A stretch of DNA of 64,000 nt from Sphaerochaeta sp. (lineage in GTDB: Bacteria > Spirochaetota > Spirochaetia > Sphaerochaetales > Sphaerochaetaceae), in contig JAKVPA010000003.1 of assembly GCA_022482495.1 (NCBI GenBank), forward strand, positions 124,001-188,000, given 5' to 3'. Numbering within the stretch: the stretch's first letter is position 1; each line of letters begins with the position of its first letter. Both the position numbers and the translations under genes were made by a program. Below the pieces are notes generated by a model. It searched no databases and was not told where the DNA came from. It saw only the letters and a program-made list of their open reading frames with translations. This document shows positions 9,734 through 18,935 of this stretch, in pieces.

Positions 9734-9742
9734 GATACGATG

Positions 9743-9765
9743 AAGGCCGGCATGATGCCGGCCTT
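9743..9765 (+). terminator. Strong terminator after gdhA
   Basis: Perfect 10-bp stem AAGGCCGGCA (9743-9752) with TGCCGGCCTT (9756-9765) and a TGA loop. The following 80 bases to tyrS are an unusual T/C-rich tract. It lies between convergent gdhA and tyrS. Confidence 0.8.
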
Positions 9766-9849
9766 CAATCTCTTTGTTCCTTTTCTTTCTTCTTACCTTT
9801 TTATCTTTCTTTTTTATTACGTTTTGTTCTTTGCTTTTTCGATCTGTGA

Positions 9850-11100
9850 TCAACGGACCAGCACGCGGAAGAACCGCTTCTTGCCGGCCTTGAGGATCAA
9901 CTCACCCTGTTCATCCAGCCAGGAAGCATCAATGAGCATCTTCGGGTCATCCACCTTCCTGCCGTTGATGGACGCTCCTCCGCCCTGCACCAGCCTTCTC
10001 GCGTCGCTGTTGGTCGAGGCGAGATCGGTGGCGGAAAACAGTTCCAACACCGGGTATCCGGTCTGGAGCTTCGCCTTGTCGATGGTGATGCTCTTCATGC
10101 CGTCCCGGCTGGCTTCCCCACCGACGGAGAACAACGCCTTCGCGGCATCCCGTGCCTTTTCCGCCTCTTCCTCGCCATGGACGATCTTGGTCTGCTCAAA
10201 GGCCAGTTTTTCCTTGGCGTCGTTGATGTTGACCTTCGGATCCTCGTAGGTGGCGATCTCATCCATGCTCATGAAGGTGAACAGCTTCATGAACCGGATG
10301 ACATCGGCGTCGGCGACATTTCTCCAATACTGGTAGTAGTCGTAGACCGGGTACATCGTCTTGTCCAGGAACACGGCGCCGTTCTCGCTCTTCCCCATCT
10401 TCTTGCCGTCGGCACGGGTGATCAGATTGAAGGTCAGGCCGTAGCACTGCGGCCCGTCCATCCGTTTGATCAGATCAATGCCCGCCGTGATGTTGCCCCA
10501 TTGGTCAGCTCCACCGAGCTGCAGGCGGCATCCTTCATTCTTGTTCAGCATGTAGAAGTCATAGCTCTGCAGGAGCTGGTAGTTGAACTCGATGAACGAC
10601 AATCCCCGTTCCAGCCGTTGCTTGGTCCCTTCGTAAGTCAGCATCTTGTTGACGGAGAAATACTGTCCGATGTCCCGGAGAAACTGGATGTAGTTCAGCC
10701 CGATCAGCCAATCGGCGTTGTTCAGCATCTTCGCAAGTCCCATGCCGGGTTTGGGAGGATTGCTGAAATCGACCACGGTGGCCAGTTGTTGCTTGATGTG
10801 CTTGCAGTTTTCCTGGATCTGCTCCAGCGTCAGCATCTTGCGCATCTCCGTCTTGCCGGAGGGATCCCCGATCAAGCCGGTGCCGCCGCCGACCAGCGCG
10901 ATGGGCTTGTGGCCGGCCATCTGCAGGTGATGCATGGCGAAGAACGGCACCATGTGGCCGATATGCAACGACGGTCCCGTCGGGTCGACCCCGACGTAGA
11001 ACGTCACCTTCTCATGATCCATCAGATCGGACAAGCCATCGAAATCGGTGCAGTCCTTGATGAACCCCCGCTGCTGAAGTGTTTGGAGCGCCTGGTTCAT
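9850..11100 (-). CDS. tyrS: Tyrosyl-tRNA synthetase
   Basis: Class I synthetase charging tRNA-Tyr. The 416 residues contain the HIGH-type signature PSLHIGHMVPF, GGGTGLIGDPSG, QLGGADQWGN, the KMSKS-type loop KKMGKSENGAVFLD, and a C-terminal S4 domain (RRLVQGGGASINGRKV) that holds the tRNA. The length fits the bacterial TyrRS class with this short linker. It starts two bases after the glyS stop, so gltX-glyS-tyrS form a run of three synthetase genes on one transcript. Confidence 0.95.
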   Translation of the reverse strand: MNQALQTLQQRGFIKDCTDFDGLSDLMDHEKVTFYVGVDPTGPSLHIGHMVPFFAMHHLQMAGHKPIALVGGGTGLIGDPSGKTEMRKMLTLEQIQENCKHIKQQLATVVDFSNPPKPGMGLAKMLNNADWLIGLNYIQFLRDIGQYFSVNKMLTYEGTKQRLERGLSFIEFNYQLLQSYDFYMLNKNEGCRLQLGGADQWGNITAGIDLIKRMDGPQCYGLTFNLITRADGKKMGKSENGAVFLDKTMYPVYDYYQYWRNVADADVIRFMKLFTFMSMDEIATYEDPKVNINDAKEKLAFEQTKIVHGEEEAEKARDAAKALFSVGGEASRDGMKSITIDKAKLQTGYPVLELFSATDLASTNSDARRLVQGGGASINGRKVDDPKMLIDASWLDEQGELILKAGKKRFFRVLVR

Positions 11101-11102
11101 CG

Positions 11103-12426
11103 TTACGCCCTCTTGTACTCGGCGTCCGCCTTGGCGACTTCCGCGGGAATATCCTGGATCTTGATCCGTTTCTGCTCCATGCTGTCACGGTAACGGATCG
11201 TCACCGTGTTGTCGTTCAGCGTGTCATAGTCAACGGTGATGCAGTACGGTGTCCCCACCTCATCCTGCCGGCGATATCTGCGGCCAATAGCGCCGCTGAC
11301 ATCGTAGTCGGTGACAAAGTAATGGCGCAGGTCATGCTCCAGCTTGCTGGCGAACTCGGCCAAGCCATCCTTCTTCTGAAGCGGCAGCACCGCCACTTTG
11401 ATCGGAGCGATGGCCGGATGCAGGTGGAGCACCACACGGGTGTCATCGGCAAGCTGCTGCTCCTCGTAGGCGTCGCTGAGGACCATCAACACGTTGCGGG
11501 TCAGACCGGCTGACGTCTCGACGATGTACGGGATGTACTTCTCGTTGGTCATCGGATCCAGGTAGCTCATATCCTTGCCGCTGAACTTCTGATGCTGGGT
11601 GAGGTCATAATCGGTACGGTCATGCACACCCTCCAGCTCCTGCCAACCCATCGGGAACAGGTACTGGATGTCATAGGCGTCCTTGGCGTAGAAGGCCAGT
11701 TCGTCCGGTCCATGCTGGTGCCAGCGCAGATGATCCATCTGAATGCCCATTTTTCCGTAGAACGCCATCCGCTGCTCCCTCCAGTACGGGAACCATTTGT
11801 CGTCCGTACCCGGTTTGCAGAACCACTGCATCTCCATCTGCTCGAACTCACAGGAGCGGAAGATGAAGTTCTTCGTCGTGATCTCGTTGCGGAACGACTT
11901 GCCCACCTGGGCGATGCCGAACGGCACTTTCATCCGGGCGCTGGTCACCACGTTCTTGAAGTTCACGTAGATGCCCTGGGCGGTTTCCGGGCGAAGGTAG
12001 ACGGTGCTGGCGTCATCGGCCTGTCGGACCGATATGGGTGACGAACATCAGGTTGAAGTTCCGGGGGGCGGTGAAACTTCCTTTGTTGCCGCAGTTCGGG
12101 CAGGGCCCGTTCAGGTCGATCTGGTCGGCGCGGAAACGGGCGTGGCAGACCTTGCAGTCCACCATCGGATCGGTGAAGTTGCTCACATGTCCGGACGCTT
12201 TCCACACCTGGCTGTTCATCAGAATGGAAGCGTCGATGCCGACGATGTCATCGTGGATCTGGGTCATCTCACGCCACCAGAAATCCCTGATGTTGTTTTT
12301 CAGATTGACTCCGAGAGGACCATAGTCATAGGCGCCATTGAGCCCTCCATAAATCTCGCTTGACGGGAAAATGAATCCACGTCGTTTGCAGAGTGATACG
12401 ATTTTGTCCAATGTTACTTCCGCCAT
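11103..12426 (-). CDS. glyS: Glycyl-tRNA synthetase (dimeric type), interrupted by a +1 frameshift
   Basis: Class II synthetase of the single-chain alpha2 type (bacterial glyQS equivalent). The first frame (12426-12013) runs through [18 protein letters not shown], the zinc-like [11 protein letters not shown]...CPNCG, and [14 protein letters not shown], then stops. The second frame (to 11103) carries [36 protein letters not shown] and the C-terminal anticodon domain. Deleting one base in GGCC at 12018-12021 joins them as ...[16 protein letters not shown]..., giving 1,323 bases (441 codons). The ATG at 12426 follows AGAGAGG. Essential and otherwise perfect, so an assembly indel is likely. Confidence 0.9.
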
Positions 12427-12438
12427 ACCCAACCTCTC

Positions 12439-13914
12439 TTAGTTTTTCAGGAACGCCAACGCGTTCCCCAGTCTTGTACATGTTTTCTCTTGCCCAAGCA
12501 AGCGGATCGAATCAAACAACGGCAGGCTTACCTGGCTGCCGGTGATGGCGACCCGGATCGGCATGAACACGCCGTTGACCTTGACCTGGAGACGACCGGC
12601 AAGATCGGTCAGCTCCTGTTCGATCTCCTCATCCTTCTTCCCCGCCTTCAATCCCGCTTCCAAAATAACGGTGCCTTGCTCCAACGCCGTAATGGTGGCG
12701 GGAATATCCACGCCTTTGCCGCAGAACGTTTCTTTGTCCGTGTAGGTGATGTCGGTGAACAGGAATCGGGACAACTCCACCACATCGGAGAGCACCTTCA
12801 TCCGTTCCTTGACCACCGGCGTAAGGATATCCAGCTTGTGCTGCTGCTCCGCCGTCGGAGGATTGGAGAAGAAGCCTGCTTTCTCCAGATACGGGACAAG
12901 CAATCCTTTCAGGCGCGTGTCATCGCACATGCGGATGTACTGTCCGTTGAACCAGTCAAGTTTCTTGTAATCGAAGATGCCAGGCGCCTTGTTGATCTTC
13001 TCCAGGCTGAACAGTTTCTCCAGCTCTTCCTTGGAGAAGAACTCTTTCTGTCCATCGTATGACCAGCCAACCAGACTGACGTAGTTGATCAACGCTTCGG
13101 GCAGATACCCTTTCTCCCGGAAATCGCGGACCGCGGTGGAACCATGGCGCTTGGACAGTTTCTGGCCGTCCTTGCCCATCACCATCGGAAGATGGCAGTA
13201 TACCGGAGGCTCCCATCCGAACGCCTGGTACAGCAGGATGTGCAACGGGCCGGAAGGAATCCATTCCTGGGCGCGCATGATGTGGGTGATGCCCATCAGA
13301 TGGTCATCGATCACATTGGCCAGGTGATAGGTCGGGAACCCATCGCTCTTCAACAAAATGGGATCAGGAGAGACATCCCTGTTTTTGCGGGTGATGTCCC
13401 CCATCAACACATCATGGAACGTCGTCTTTCCTTCGGTGGGGACGATCAGGCGGATCACCGGCCTGATGCCTTTGGCGATCGCCTCGTCCCGCTCCGCTTG
13501 GGAGAGATGCAGGCAGTGCCGGTCATAGCCCTGGTACTGGCTGTGGCTGGCGGTCTGCTCCTCCCTGAGCGCTTCCAAGCGCTCGGGTGTGCAGTAGCAG
13601 TAGTAGGCCTTGCCCATATCAACCAACATTTTGGCGTATTTCTGGTAGATGGCCGTCCGCTCGCTTTGGATGTACGGACCGTACGGGCCACCCACTACCG
13701 GACCTTCGTCCCAGGTGATGCCAAGCCATGCCAACGTATCGTACAAATCCTGAAGCGACGCATCGGAATACCGTTCGCGGTCAGTGTCCTCGATGCGAAG
13801 GATGAACTTGCCCCCGTTTGCGCGGGCAAAGAAATAATTGAACAGCGCCGTCCGGATTCCGCCGATATGCTGCAAACCGGTCGGAGAAGGCGCGTATCTC
13901 ACACGAACTTCCAT
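12439..13914 (-). CDS. gltX: Glutamyl-tRNA synthetase
   Basis: Class I synthetase charging tRNA-Glu (and, in many bacteria, tRNA-Gln). The 491 residues begin MEVRVRYAPSPTGLQHIGG with the HIGH-type motif, then RIEDTDRERYS, and the KMSKS-type KLSKRHGS near residue 254. The C-terminal all-helical anticodon domain is the normal length. The ATG is preceded by AAGGAGA. It opens the gltX-glyS-tyrS run. No glutaminyl-tRNA synthetase is in this window, so whether it is discriminating cannot be judged here. Confidence 0.95.
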   Translation of the reverse strand: MEVRVRYAPSPTGLQHIGGIRTALFNYFFARANGGKFILRIEDTDRERYSDASLQDLYDTLAWLGITWDEGPVVGGPYGPYIQSERTAIYQKYAKMLVDMGKAYYCYCTPERLEALREEQTASHSQYQGYDRHCLHLSQAERDEAIAKGIRPVIRLIVPTEGKTTFHDVLMGDITRKNRDVSPDPILLKSDGFPTYHLANVIDDHLMGITHIMRAQEWIPSGPLHILLYQAFGWEPPVYCHLPMVMGKDGQKLSKRHGSTAVRDFREKGYLPEALINYVSLVGWSYDGQKEFFSKEELEKLFSLEKINKAPGIFDYKKLDWFNGQYIRMCDDTRLKGLLVPYLEKAGFFSNPPTAEQQHKLDILTPVVKERMKVLSDVVELSRFLFTDITYTDKETFCGKGVDIPATITALEQGTVILEAGLKAGKKDEEIEQELTDLAGRLQVKVNGVFMPIRVAITGSQVSLPLFDSIRLLGQEKTCTRLGNALAFLKN

Positions 13915-13944
13915 CTTGGGAAATCTCCTTCACCTTGTGTGGTA

Positions 13945-13973
13945 GTTGTACCCGAAAACCTCGGTAAAAGCAA
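13945..13973 (-). promoter_or_regulatory. Putative promoter of gltX-glyS-tyrS
   Basis: On the minus strand TTGCTT (13968-13973), a 17-base spacer and TACAAC (13945-13950), followed about 20 bases later by the AAGGAGA site of gltX. Confidence 0.35.
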
Positions 13974-13987
13974 CAACAAGCAAGGCT

Positions 13988-14842
13988 TTACGTGGTGAAC
14001 CACGTCACGATCTCCCCCATCCCCTGATCCTGCGAAGCCTTGTCCTTGTCATAGGGAATCAGATGGGTGGCGTTGGGCAGATGGACGTGCCGATTCTTCC
14101 CCAGCGGTTTGGCGGCGACCATCTCTCCCGCCTTGCGGTCAACCGCATCATCCTTGCCACCGGTCAGCACCAGCGTATCCGCCTTGACGGCATCAAGCGC
14201 TTTGACCGCTTCGACGCACATCCGGTGCAGGTCCCACACCTTTCGGGGGAACAGCCATGACCAGTACTGGGAACCCAAATACGCGTCATCGTCCGGATCC
14301 CCTTCATACAGGAAGTGGTAACCGGGATCCCTGTTCCAAGGAACGGCGATCTTCTTGGGGGAAAACACCTGGGCGAAGGTCAATTGGAATTTCCGCCATC
14401 CTGTGGCAAGGGATTTCATCACCAACGCCGGGGCGATCAACGCCATTTTCTTCACTTCCGGGTGACGTGAAGAGAGCAACACGGCGACCGAGCCTCCCAT
14501 GGAGTGTCCCACCAGATAGACTTCATGATAACGGGACGCAAGATCCTGGTAAGCGTTTTCCGCCGTACCCAGCCAGTCTTCCCGTCCGGAACGCTGGAAA
14601 TCGTCCCCGCTGGTGCCGTGTCCAGGATACCGGACGGCGTAGCAATCGAAACCGGCATCGTACAGATCAATGCCCGGCCGGATCAACTCACCAGGATAAC
14701 CGGTATATCCGTGACATAAAAGAACGGCCACGTCGCTCGGGGCGTCGTGGACCATCTTCCAAGGCCGGGCGCACCTCCGCACCGGCGCCTTATCCTGATA
14801 CCACCCGGCTGACCAGTCGGGTACATCATACGAAATATGCAT
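13988..14842 (-). CDS. Alpha/beta hydrolase, carboxylesterase or monoacylglycerol-lipase-like
   Basis: Serine hydrolase of unknown substrate. Of about 284 residues, LLCHGYTGYPGE forms the oxyanion region, GHSMGGSVAV the nucleophile elbow (Ser), TGGKDDAVD carries the acidic residue and NATHLIPYD the catalytic His, so the triad appears complete. A lid of about 60 residues lies between LIAPALVMKS and ALDAVKADTLVLTG. There is no signal peptide, so it is cytosolic. The ATG at 14842 has an AGGAGG site; the gene follows the membrane LuxR gene by nine bases. Family assignment is firm, role unknown. Confidence 0.8.
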   Translation of the reverse strand: MHISYDVPDWSAGWYQDKAPVRRCARPWKMVHDAPSDVAVLLCHGYTGYPGELIRPGIDLYDAGFDCYAVRYPGHGTSGDDFQRSGREDWLGTAENAYQDLASRYHEVYLVGHSMGGSVAVLLSSRHPEVKKMALIAPALVMKSLATGWRKFQLTFAQVFSPKKIAVPWNRDPGYHFLYEGDPDDDAYLGSQYWSWLFPRKVWDLHRMCVEAVKALDAVKADTLVLTGGKDDAVDRKAGEMVAAKPLGKNRHVHLPNATHLIPYDKDKASQDQGMGEIVTWFTT

Positions 14843-14851
14843 CAATCCTCC

Positions 14852-15745
14852 TCACCACGGCTGCTTCAGCAGGTTGAGAAGGTCGATCCTGCTCCGTACC
14901 TTGGTTTTCGCGAAAATGTTCGCCACGTGGTTGTTCACCGTGTTGACACTGATGTCCAGATCAGCGGCGATCTCCTTGTTGGTCAATCCACGGGAGATCA
15001 ACTTGATGATGGCTAACTCGCGCTCTGTTATATGGTACTCAGAAAGATCCTGTAAGGAAAGCTCTTTGTTTCGTCCCGCCTTGGCTTCCTTACCCGTTTG
15101 GGCGAAATATACGAACAGATAACTCATCACGGTAATGGAGAATGCCAGAAAATAAATGCCGTACATCAGGGTACGCACCTTGGGGAAGACCAACGTGGCG
15201 CCGATGGCGGGAAGCATGGCGACACTGACGATCATGATGGTGATGCAGACAGCGCGGACATCCTTCTCCTCGATGGAATTGAGGTTCTTCGTCAAGACGA
15301 TCAAACAGAAACCGATGACGACGACGAACAGGATCTCCATCAGGTTGGAGTAGACGATCTTCGGCCTGATGATGTTCAGCACCCCGGAGACCAGATACAC
15401 CCCGGAGAGGGTGAAGAAGAACGTCTTGTACGGATTCCGCCACGGATGCCCGATGACCCAGGTGATGAAGTACGGGATGAACGAGACGAGGAACACCACG
15501 TTGGCCGTCAGGATGGATTGGATGATGATGGAGACGATCCGCTTGGCGAAATCACTTTTCATAAACACGCTGGCGATCATCTGGAGCGCAGAGAGCATCA
15601 TGCATCCCATCAGGCTGGAAATGCAGACGATGAACAACTGGGTCCAGGAATGCGGTTTCTGAATCTGATACACAACGGCCAATGCCAGGGTCATGCAACC
15701 CAAGGCAAAGGCCAGCATGTAAATGAACAGGATGATACCGTTCAC
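14852..15745 (-). CDS. Membrane protein with C-terminal LuxR-type DNA-binding domain
   Basis: Probable membrane-tethered transcription regulator. Residues 1-210 hold about seven hydrophobic segments (for example LAFALGCMTLALAVVY, IIIQSILTANVVFLVSF, LMEILFVVVIGFCLIVL). After a linker with GKEAKAGRNKELS comes a GerE/LuxR helix-turn-helix, about 234-297: TERELAIIKLISRGLTNKEI then NTVNNHVANIFAKTKV. This architecture recurs in spirochaetes and gut bacteria but has no known signal. The start is GTG at 15745, four bases after the RloB-like stop, with no strong ribosome site, suggesting translational coupling to the PHP-RloA-RloB operon upstream. Targets unknown. Confidence 0.8.
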   Translation of the reverse strand: MNGIILFIYMLAFALGCMTLALAVVYQIQKPHSWTQLFIVCISSLMGCMMLSALQMIASVFMKSDFAKRIVSIIIQSILTANVVFLVSFIPYFITWVIGHPWRNPYKTFFFTLSGVYLVSGVLNIIRPKIVYSNLMEILFVVVIGFCLIVLTKNLNSIEEKDVRAVCITIMIVSVAMLPAIGATLVFPKVRTLMYGIYFLAFSITVMSYLFVYFAQTGKEAKAGRNKELSLQDLSEYHITERELAIIKLISRGLTNKEIAADLDISVNTVNNHVANIFAKTKVRSRIDLLNLLKQPW

Positions 15746-15749
15746 AAGG

Positions 15750-16379
15750 CTACTTCAGTTGCCGCTGGTTATGCGTGATGTCCGCCTGTCCACACACTCG
15801 TGTGATGTCGTTGATCAACGGAATCATGTTCGCCGCGGCCACACCGGTCTCCCGCTCGGCCAGCATGTTGTACGCGCTGGCGTTGTTCGCCGCCGTTGCC
15901 TTGCTGGCGAACAAGGAAAGATGCAACGTCAGGCCATCAGAGAGCAGATACTCCGGCGTATCAGAGAACCCGGGGATCAGATGAGCCACCGCGCTCTCCA
16001 ATACCTTGGGATCGGTGACCACGCCACGAGGACTCTGGAAGTGCAGCAGGTACCACAGGCTCTGGGACGGGTTGTTCCACGCCAACCCCACCTTCTTCTG
16101 CTGGGCAAGCGGCATCGCTTCCTTCACCTGATCAGCAGTCACCTGCAGGTCGGCGAAATCAAAGACGGCCCACGCGACGGTGAATCCCCCGAGGTTCCTC
16201 CGTCGCGCCGTCTTCTGGATGAAATCTTCCAGATTCTTCGCCGCAGGCTCATATTCCACGTTCATGTTGGAAAAGCGGCAGTCCTTGCGCATCTGGGAAA
16301 AATACAACGCGTTCGCCTGGTTGGACGTAACGATCAGAATGGTGTTGAGAGGACTCACCGTAATTTTTTTCCTTGCCAT
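15750..16379 (-). CDS. RloB-like (AbiLii-type) protein with degenerate TOPRIM-like active site
   Basis: The 209-residue protein has the RloB layout: a start strand ILIVTSNQANALYF (14-27), AVFDFADL (71-78), and the hallmark NNPSQSLWYLLHF (102-114), equivalent to the family's SNPSFELWLLLHF. In typical members the first motif is C-E-G-x-x-T-E-x-x-YF and the second VFDxDD; here the catalytic Glu and the second Asp pair are missing. RloB partners an AAA ATPase in RloAB/AbiL modules linked to phage abortive infection. The RloA-like gene lies two bases upstream. Loss of the acidic residues suggests a non-nuclease or repurposed function; family membership is fairly secure, function is not. Confidence 0.7.
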   Translation of the reverse strand: MARKKITVSPLNTILIVTSNQANALYFSQMRKDCRFSNMNVEYEPAAKNLEDFIQKTARRRNLGGFTVAWAVFDFADLQVTADQVKEAMPLAQQKKVGLAWNNPSQSLWYLLHFQSPRGVVTDPKVLESAVAHLIPGFSDTPEYLLSDGLTLHLSLFASKATAANNASAYNMLAERETGVAAANMIPLINDITRVCGQADITHNQRQLK

Positions 16380-16381
16380 AA

Positions 16382-17632
16382 TCAGACCTCCTTGCCTTTC
16401 TCTGCGTCAACGAAATGGAATTCGCTGAGCAGCGGAAGCGCGCCGAACGCGCCGGCCATGTACTGCGCGGGAGTTTTGTCCTTGCTGCGGGAAAACTTGT
16501 AGTTGGCCAACGAGTAGTACACTGTGGCGCTTTCTCCGTTCTTCTCAGCGAAGTAAACACCATCCCGTCGAAGCAATCCGGGCTGAAGCAGACTGGGATT
16601 GCAGTCGACAACCAACATCTGGGAACCAAATGTCTGGTCGCATTCCTCGAAGATATCCACGACGTGGCACAGGACATTGGGATGCAGCAGCATGCCGAAA
16701 TCATCAATGACCAGCGTCCGACCCTGGGTGAAGCTCTCAAAGAACGCGACGCCCATCAGGCAAAGTCTGCGCAGTGAGAGGCTCTCCGTGCTGAAATAGG
16801 AAGCGTAATGCTGGGTGACATTGGTATGGATGAAGATCAACCGATCATTCTTCACCACGATGTCACGAATATCGGTGATATCCATGCTCCACAGGAAATT
16901 CTTCAATTGCTCAACCCAACCGGGATGCGCCGTGATCTGTTCGATCAAATACTTCTCACTGGACTGGGAAACTCCCATCGGAAGCAGGTTGAGCGTCACA
17001 TCAATCCACCCATACAGCTGGGAACTGGTTTCCCCACCTTTGTGCGCCGAAGCGCCAAGGAAGGTATGCGTGCCATCCAGCTTTCCCACCAGGCGCTTCT
17101 TCTCGCCACGGTACATTTTGCCCCAACGGTACGTATAGGTGATGTCCGAAGAGCCAGCCAGCACAGCGGCTTCATCCGCCTTGCGCTGGAACATCAGCTT
17201 CTTTGACCGACCGATGATATGATACAGGCTTTCCTCGTAAATCCGGCTGTTATCCGCCACCAGCTTGTATTGGGCGATGACGGAATCATCATTCCCCGTC
17301 CCTTTGTCCAGCACGACGCGGATGATGATGGTCGCCGGTTCCGTCTTGGACTCGGGATCATAGGCGAACGCTGTACCGGCGAGGATACGAAGCGGGTTCT
17401 CCTGGTCATCCGGCGCCGTCACAATGAACTTCAGCGCCTCAAGCGCTCTGACGAACGAGCTTTTTCCCGCCCCGTTCGGCCCGATGATGGCCGCCGTTCT
17501 GATCAGCCTGAGCTTCTCATTCACGACAACCGTCTTCGACTCGTCCAACCTGCTGTCCCGAACCGCCTCAAACGAAATCGTCTGGGCCTCTTTCACGGAT
17601 TTGAAGTTGGCAATCGTCATGTCCACTAACAT
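16382..17632 (-). CDS. RloA/AbiLi-like AAA ATPase of the OLD/ABC type, altered Walker B
   Basis: The 416-residue ATPase has an N-terminal MTIANFKSVKEAQTISFEAV start, Walker A GPNGAGKS (51-58), a long coiled or regulatory insertion, a signature-like ESLSLRRL (283-290), Walker B LVIDDFGMLLHP (307-318), and the RloA tail RRDGVYFAEKNGES (355-368). Usual members have IDEF at Walker B and a TTHD switch; here these are IDDF and VVDCN (341-345), so the catalytic Glu is Asp and the switch His is absent. The ATG follows TAGGAGGATAGC, which overlaps the PHP stop. It forms an operon with the RloB-like gene. Nucleotide binding is likely; hydrolysis is doubtful. Confidence 0.72.
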   Translation of the reverse strand: MLVDMTIANFKSVKEAQTISFEAVRDSRLDESKTVVVNEKLRLIRTAAIIGPNGAGKSSFVRALEALKFIVTAPDDQENPLRILAGTAFAYDPESKTEPATIIIRVVLDKGTGNDDSVIAQYKLVADNSRIYEESLYHIIGRSKKLMFQRKADEAAVLAGSSDITYTYRWGKMYRGEKKRLVGKLDGTHTFLGASAHKGGETSSQLYGWIDVTLNLLPMGVSQSSEKYLIEQITAHPGWVEQLKNFLWSMDITDIRDIVVKNDRLIFIHTNVTQHYASYFSTESLSLRRLCLMGVAFFESFTQGRTLVIDDFGMLLHPNVLCHVVDIFEECDQTFGSQMLVVDCNPSLLQPGLLRRDGVYFAEKNGESATVYYSLANYKFSRSKDKTPAQYMAGAFGALPLLSEFHFVDAEKGKEV

Positions 17633-17641
17633 GCTATCCTC

Positions 17642-18280
17642 CTAAAGCCCAAGTGCTTCCATACGCGCAAACACTTTTGGCCATTTCGTCATTTGCATCA
17701 CCAGCTGGGCTGGTGTTTCATCATCCAACCCATGGTTGTCCGTCGCCATCACATCCACCACATCAGCTTCAAGATATGGCAACGCCGATCCATCCAACGC
17801 CGCGCTGACATTCACTTGGATCAAGCAACCCAATGCTTTGATCCGTTGGAAATCAACACTTTCCACCGTCAACCACCGATACCGCTCCACATGAGCGACC
17901 AGCGGCACCAACCTCTGGGAGACCAACGTCTCCAGTTTCTCAAACCAACCCGCCAGCGGAAGCGTCGTGGGAAACTCACACAACGCGTATCTGCCGGCGA
18001 TGGGAATGGAGATGATTTCCTGTTGGGAGCCGAGAAACAATTCGCTCCCCAGATGCATCCTCAACCCCATTGCCTCCCCAATTCTTTTCCCTTGGTTCCA
18101 CGCCTCCCGAAGCCGTTCCGTCTTCGTCGTCACATACGGGTTGAAGATATGCGGCGTGAACGCAAGCCCATCAAAACCACTTTCTTTATAAATCTGGAGA
18201 ACCCGAGGAAGACCTTCTGCCGGCACTTTGCCGTCATCAATATCCGGAAGCAGATGGCAGTGAAGATCAAACAACCCCAT
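17642..18280 (-). CDS. PHP-domain phosphoesterase, CpsB/YwqE-like tyrosine phosphatase
   Basis: Metal-dependent phosphatase related to the capsule regulators CpsB and YwqE, which dephosphorylate bacterial tyrosine kinases. The 212 residues keep the metal ligands: DLHCHLLPDIDDG at 4-16, TPHIFNP near 41, GSELFLG near 78, AHVERY near 130 (the family's HPERY), and TDNHG near 184. It is shorter than usual CpsB (about 250). It leads the operon PHP-RloA-RloB-LuxR, and a tyrosine autokinase lies at the far end of the window, a plausible substrate. Alternatively it serves the RloAB pair. Family call firm, substrate inferred. Confidence 0.78.
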   Translation of the reverse strand: MGLFDLHCHLLPDIDDGKVPAEGLPRVLQIYKESGFDGLAFTPHIFNPYVTTKTERLREAWNQGKRIGEAMGLRMHLGSELFLGSQQEIISIPIAGRYALCEFPTTLPLAGWFEKLETLVSQRLVPLVAHVERYRWLTVESVDFQRIKALGCLIQVNVSAALDGSALPYLEADVVDVMATDNHGLDDETPAQLVMQMTKWPKVFARMEALGL

Positions 18281-18301
18281 GTTCCCCGCTCCTTGCTCTT
18301 A

Positions 18302-18329
18302 ATTATACCCAGAATAGCGTAAATGGCAA
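18302..18329 (-). promoter_or_regulatory. Promoter of the PHP-RloA-RloB-LuxR operon
   Basis: Minus-strand TTGCCA (18324-18329), a 16-base spacer and consensus TATAAT (18302-18307), followed by an AAGGAG ribosome site before the ATG at 18280. Confidence 0.65.
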
Positions 18330-18381
18330 AGAATAATCAACAACCGTTGCGGGTTGAGGCTATCATCTTGGATTTGATGGC

Positions 18382-18927
18382 CTAAAATTCAATCATGGGA
18401 AGCGGTTCGCGACCCTTTTGGGCAAACGAGTGCTTGATTTCCTTCACTTCACTGACGATATCGGCGATGGAAACCAATGCGTCAGGGCATCCTCGCCCAG
18501 TAATGACCAGGTTGGGGAACCCTTTTTTCCCATGATGGTCATCCAGCCACAACGCAATCTGCAGAGGATCCAGATAGCCGAAGGTGAACGCATAGGTGAA
18601 TTCATCCAACACCAGGAGGTCGAAATCCCCAGAGGAAATCCATCGTTTCGCCTGTTCCCAGCCCTGGATGCAGAAGGCCTTGTTGGTTTCCTTGTTGTCC
18701 CCTTCCCAACTGAAGCCGGAACCAAAACTCTTCCACAAGACGCCCAGTTGCTGCGCTTCCTTCCATTCCCCGCAATCCAGTTTGGAGGGATCCTGTTTGA
18801 TGAACTGGATGACGGCGCACTTGCCGCCGTGGCCCAACGCGCGGAGCATCTGCCCCATGGCGGCAGTGGTTTTCCCCTTGCCGTCCCCGGTATACACGAT
18901 GATCTGCGGATTCCCTGTTCCTTTCAT
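18382..18927 (-). CDS. cobO: Corrinoid adenosyltransferase CobO/CobA type
   Basis: Transfers adenosyl from ATP to cob(I)alamin or corrinoid precursors, giving adenosylcobalamin. The 181-residue protein has the P-loop YTGDGKGKTTAAMG near residue 12-25, KCAVIQFIK, and LLVLDEFTYAFTFGYLD near 104-120, matching the CobA/CobO/BtuR family rather than PduO or EutT. No other cobalamin genes are in the window, so salvage of exogenous corrinoid is plausible. It follows the lipoprotein gene by eight bases. The 101-base gap to the PHP gene contains a weak hairpin and that gene's promoter. Confidence 0.93.
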   Translation of the reverse strand: MKGTGNPQIIVYTGDGKGKTTAAMGQMLRALGHGGKCAVIQFIKQDPSKLDCGEWKEAQQLGVLWKSFGSGFSWEGDNKETNKAFCIQGWEQAKRWISSGDFDLLVLDEFTYAFTFGYLDPLQIALWLDDHHGKKGFPNLVITGRGCPDALVSIADIVSEVKEIKHSFAQKGREPLPMIEF

Positions 18928-18935
18928 ATCTTTCT

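Noticed and set aside
8357-9853. A 498-codon minus-strand frame opposite gdhA
   Set aside because: Antisense shadow of gdhA; no recognisable motif and no ribosome site.
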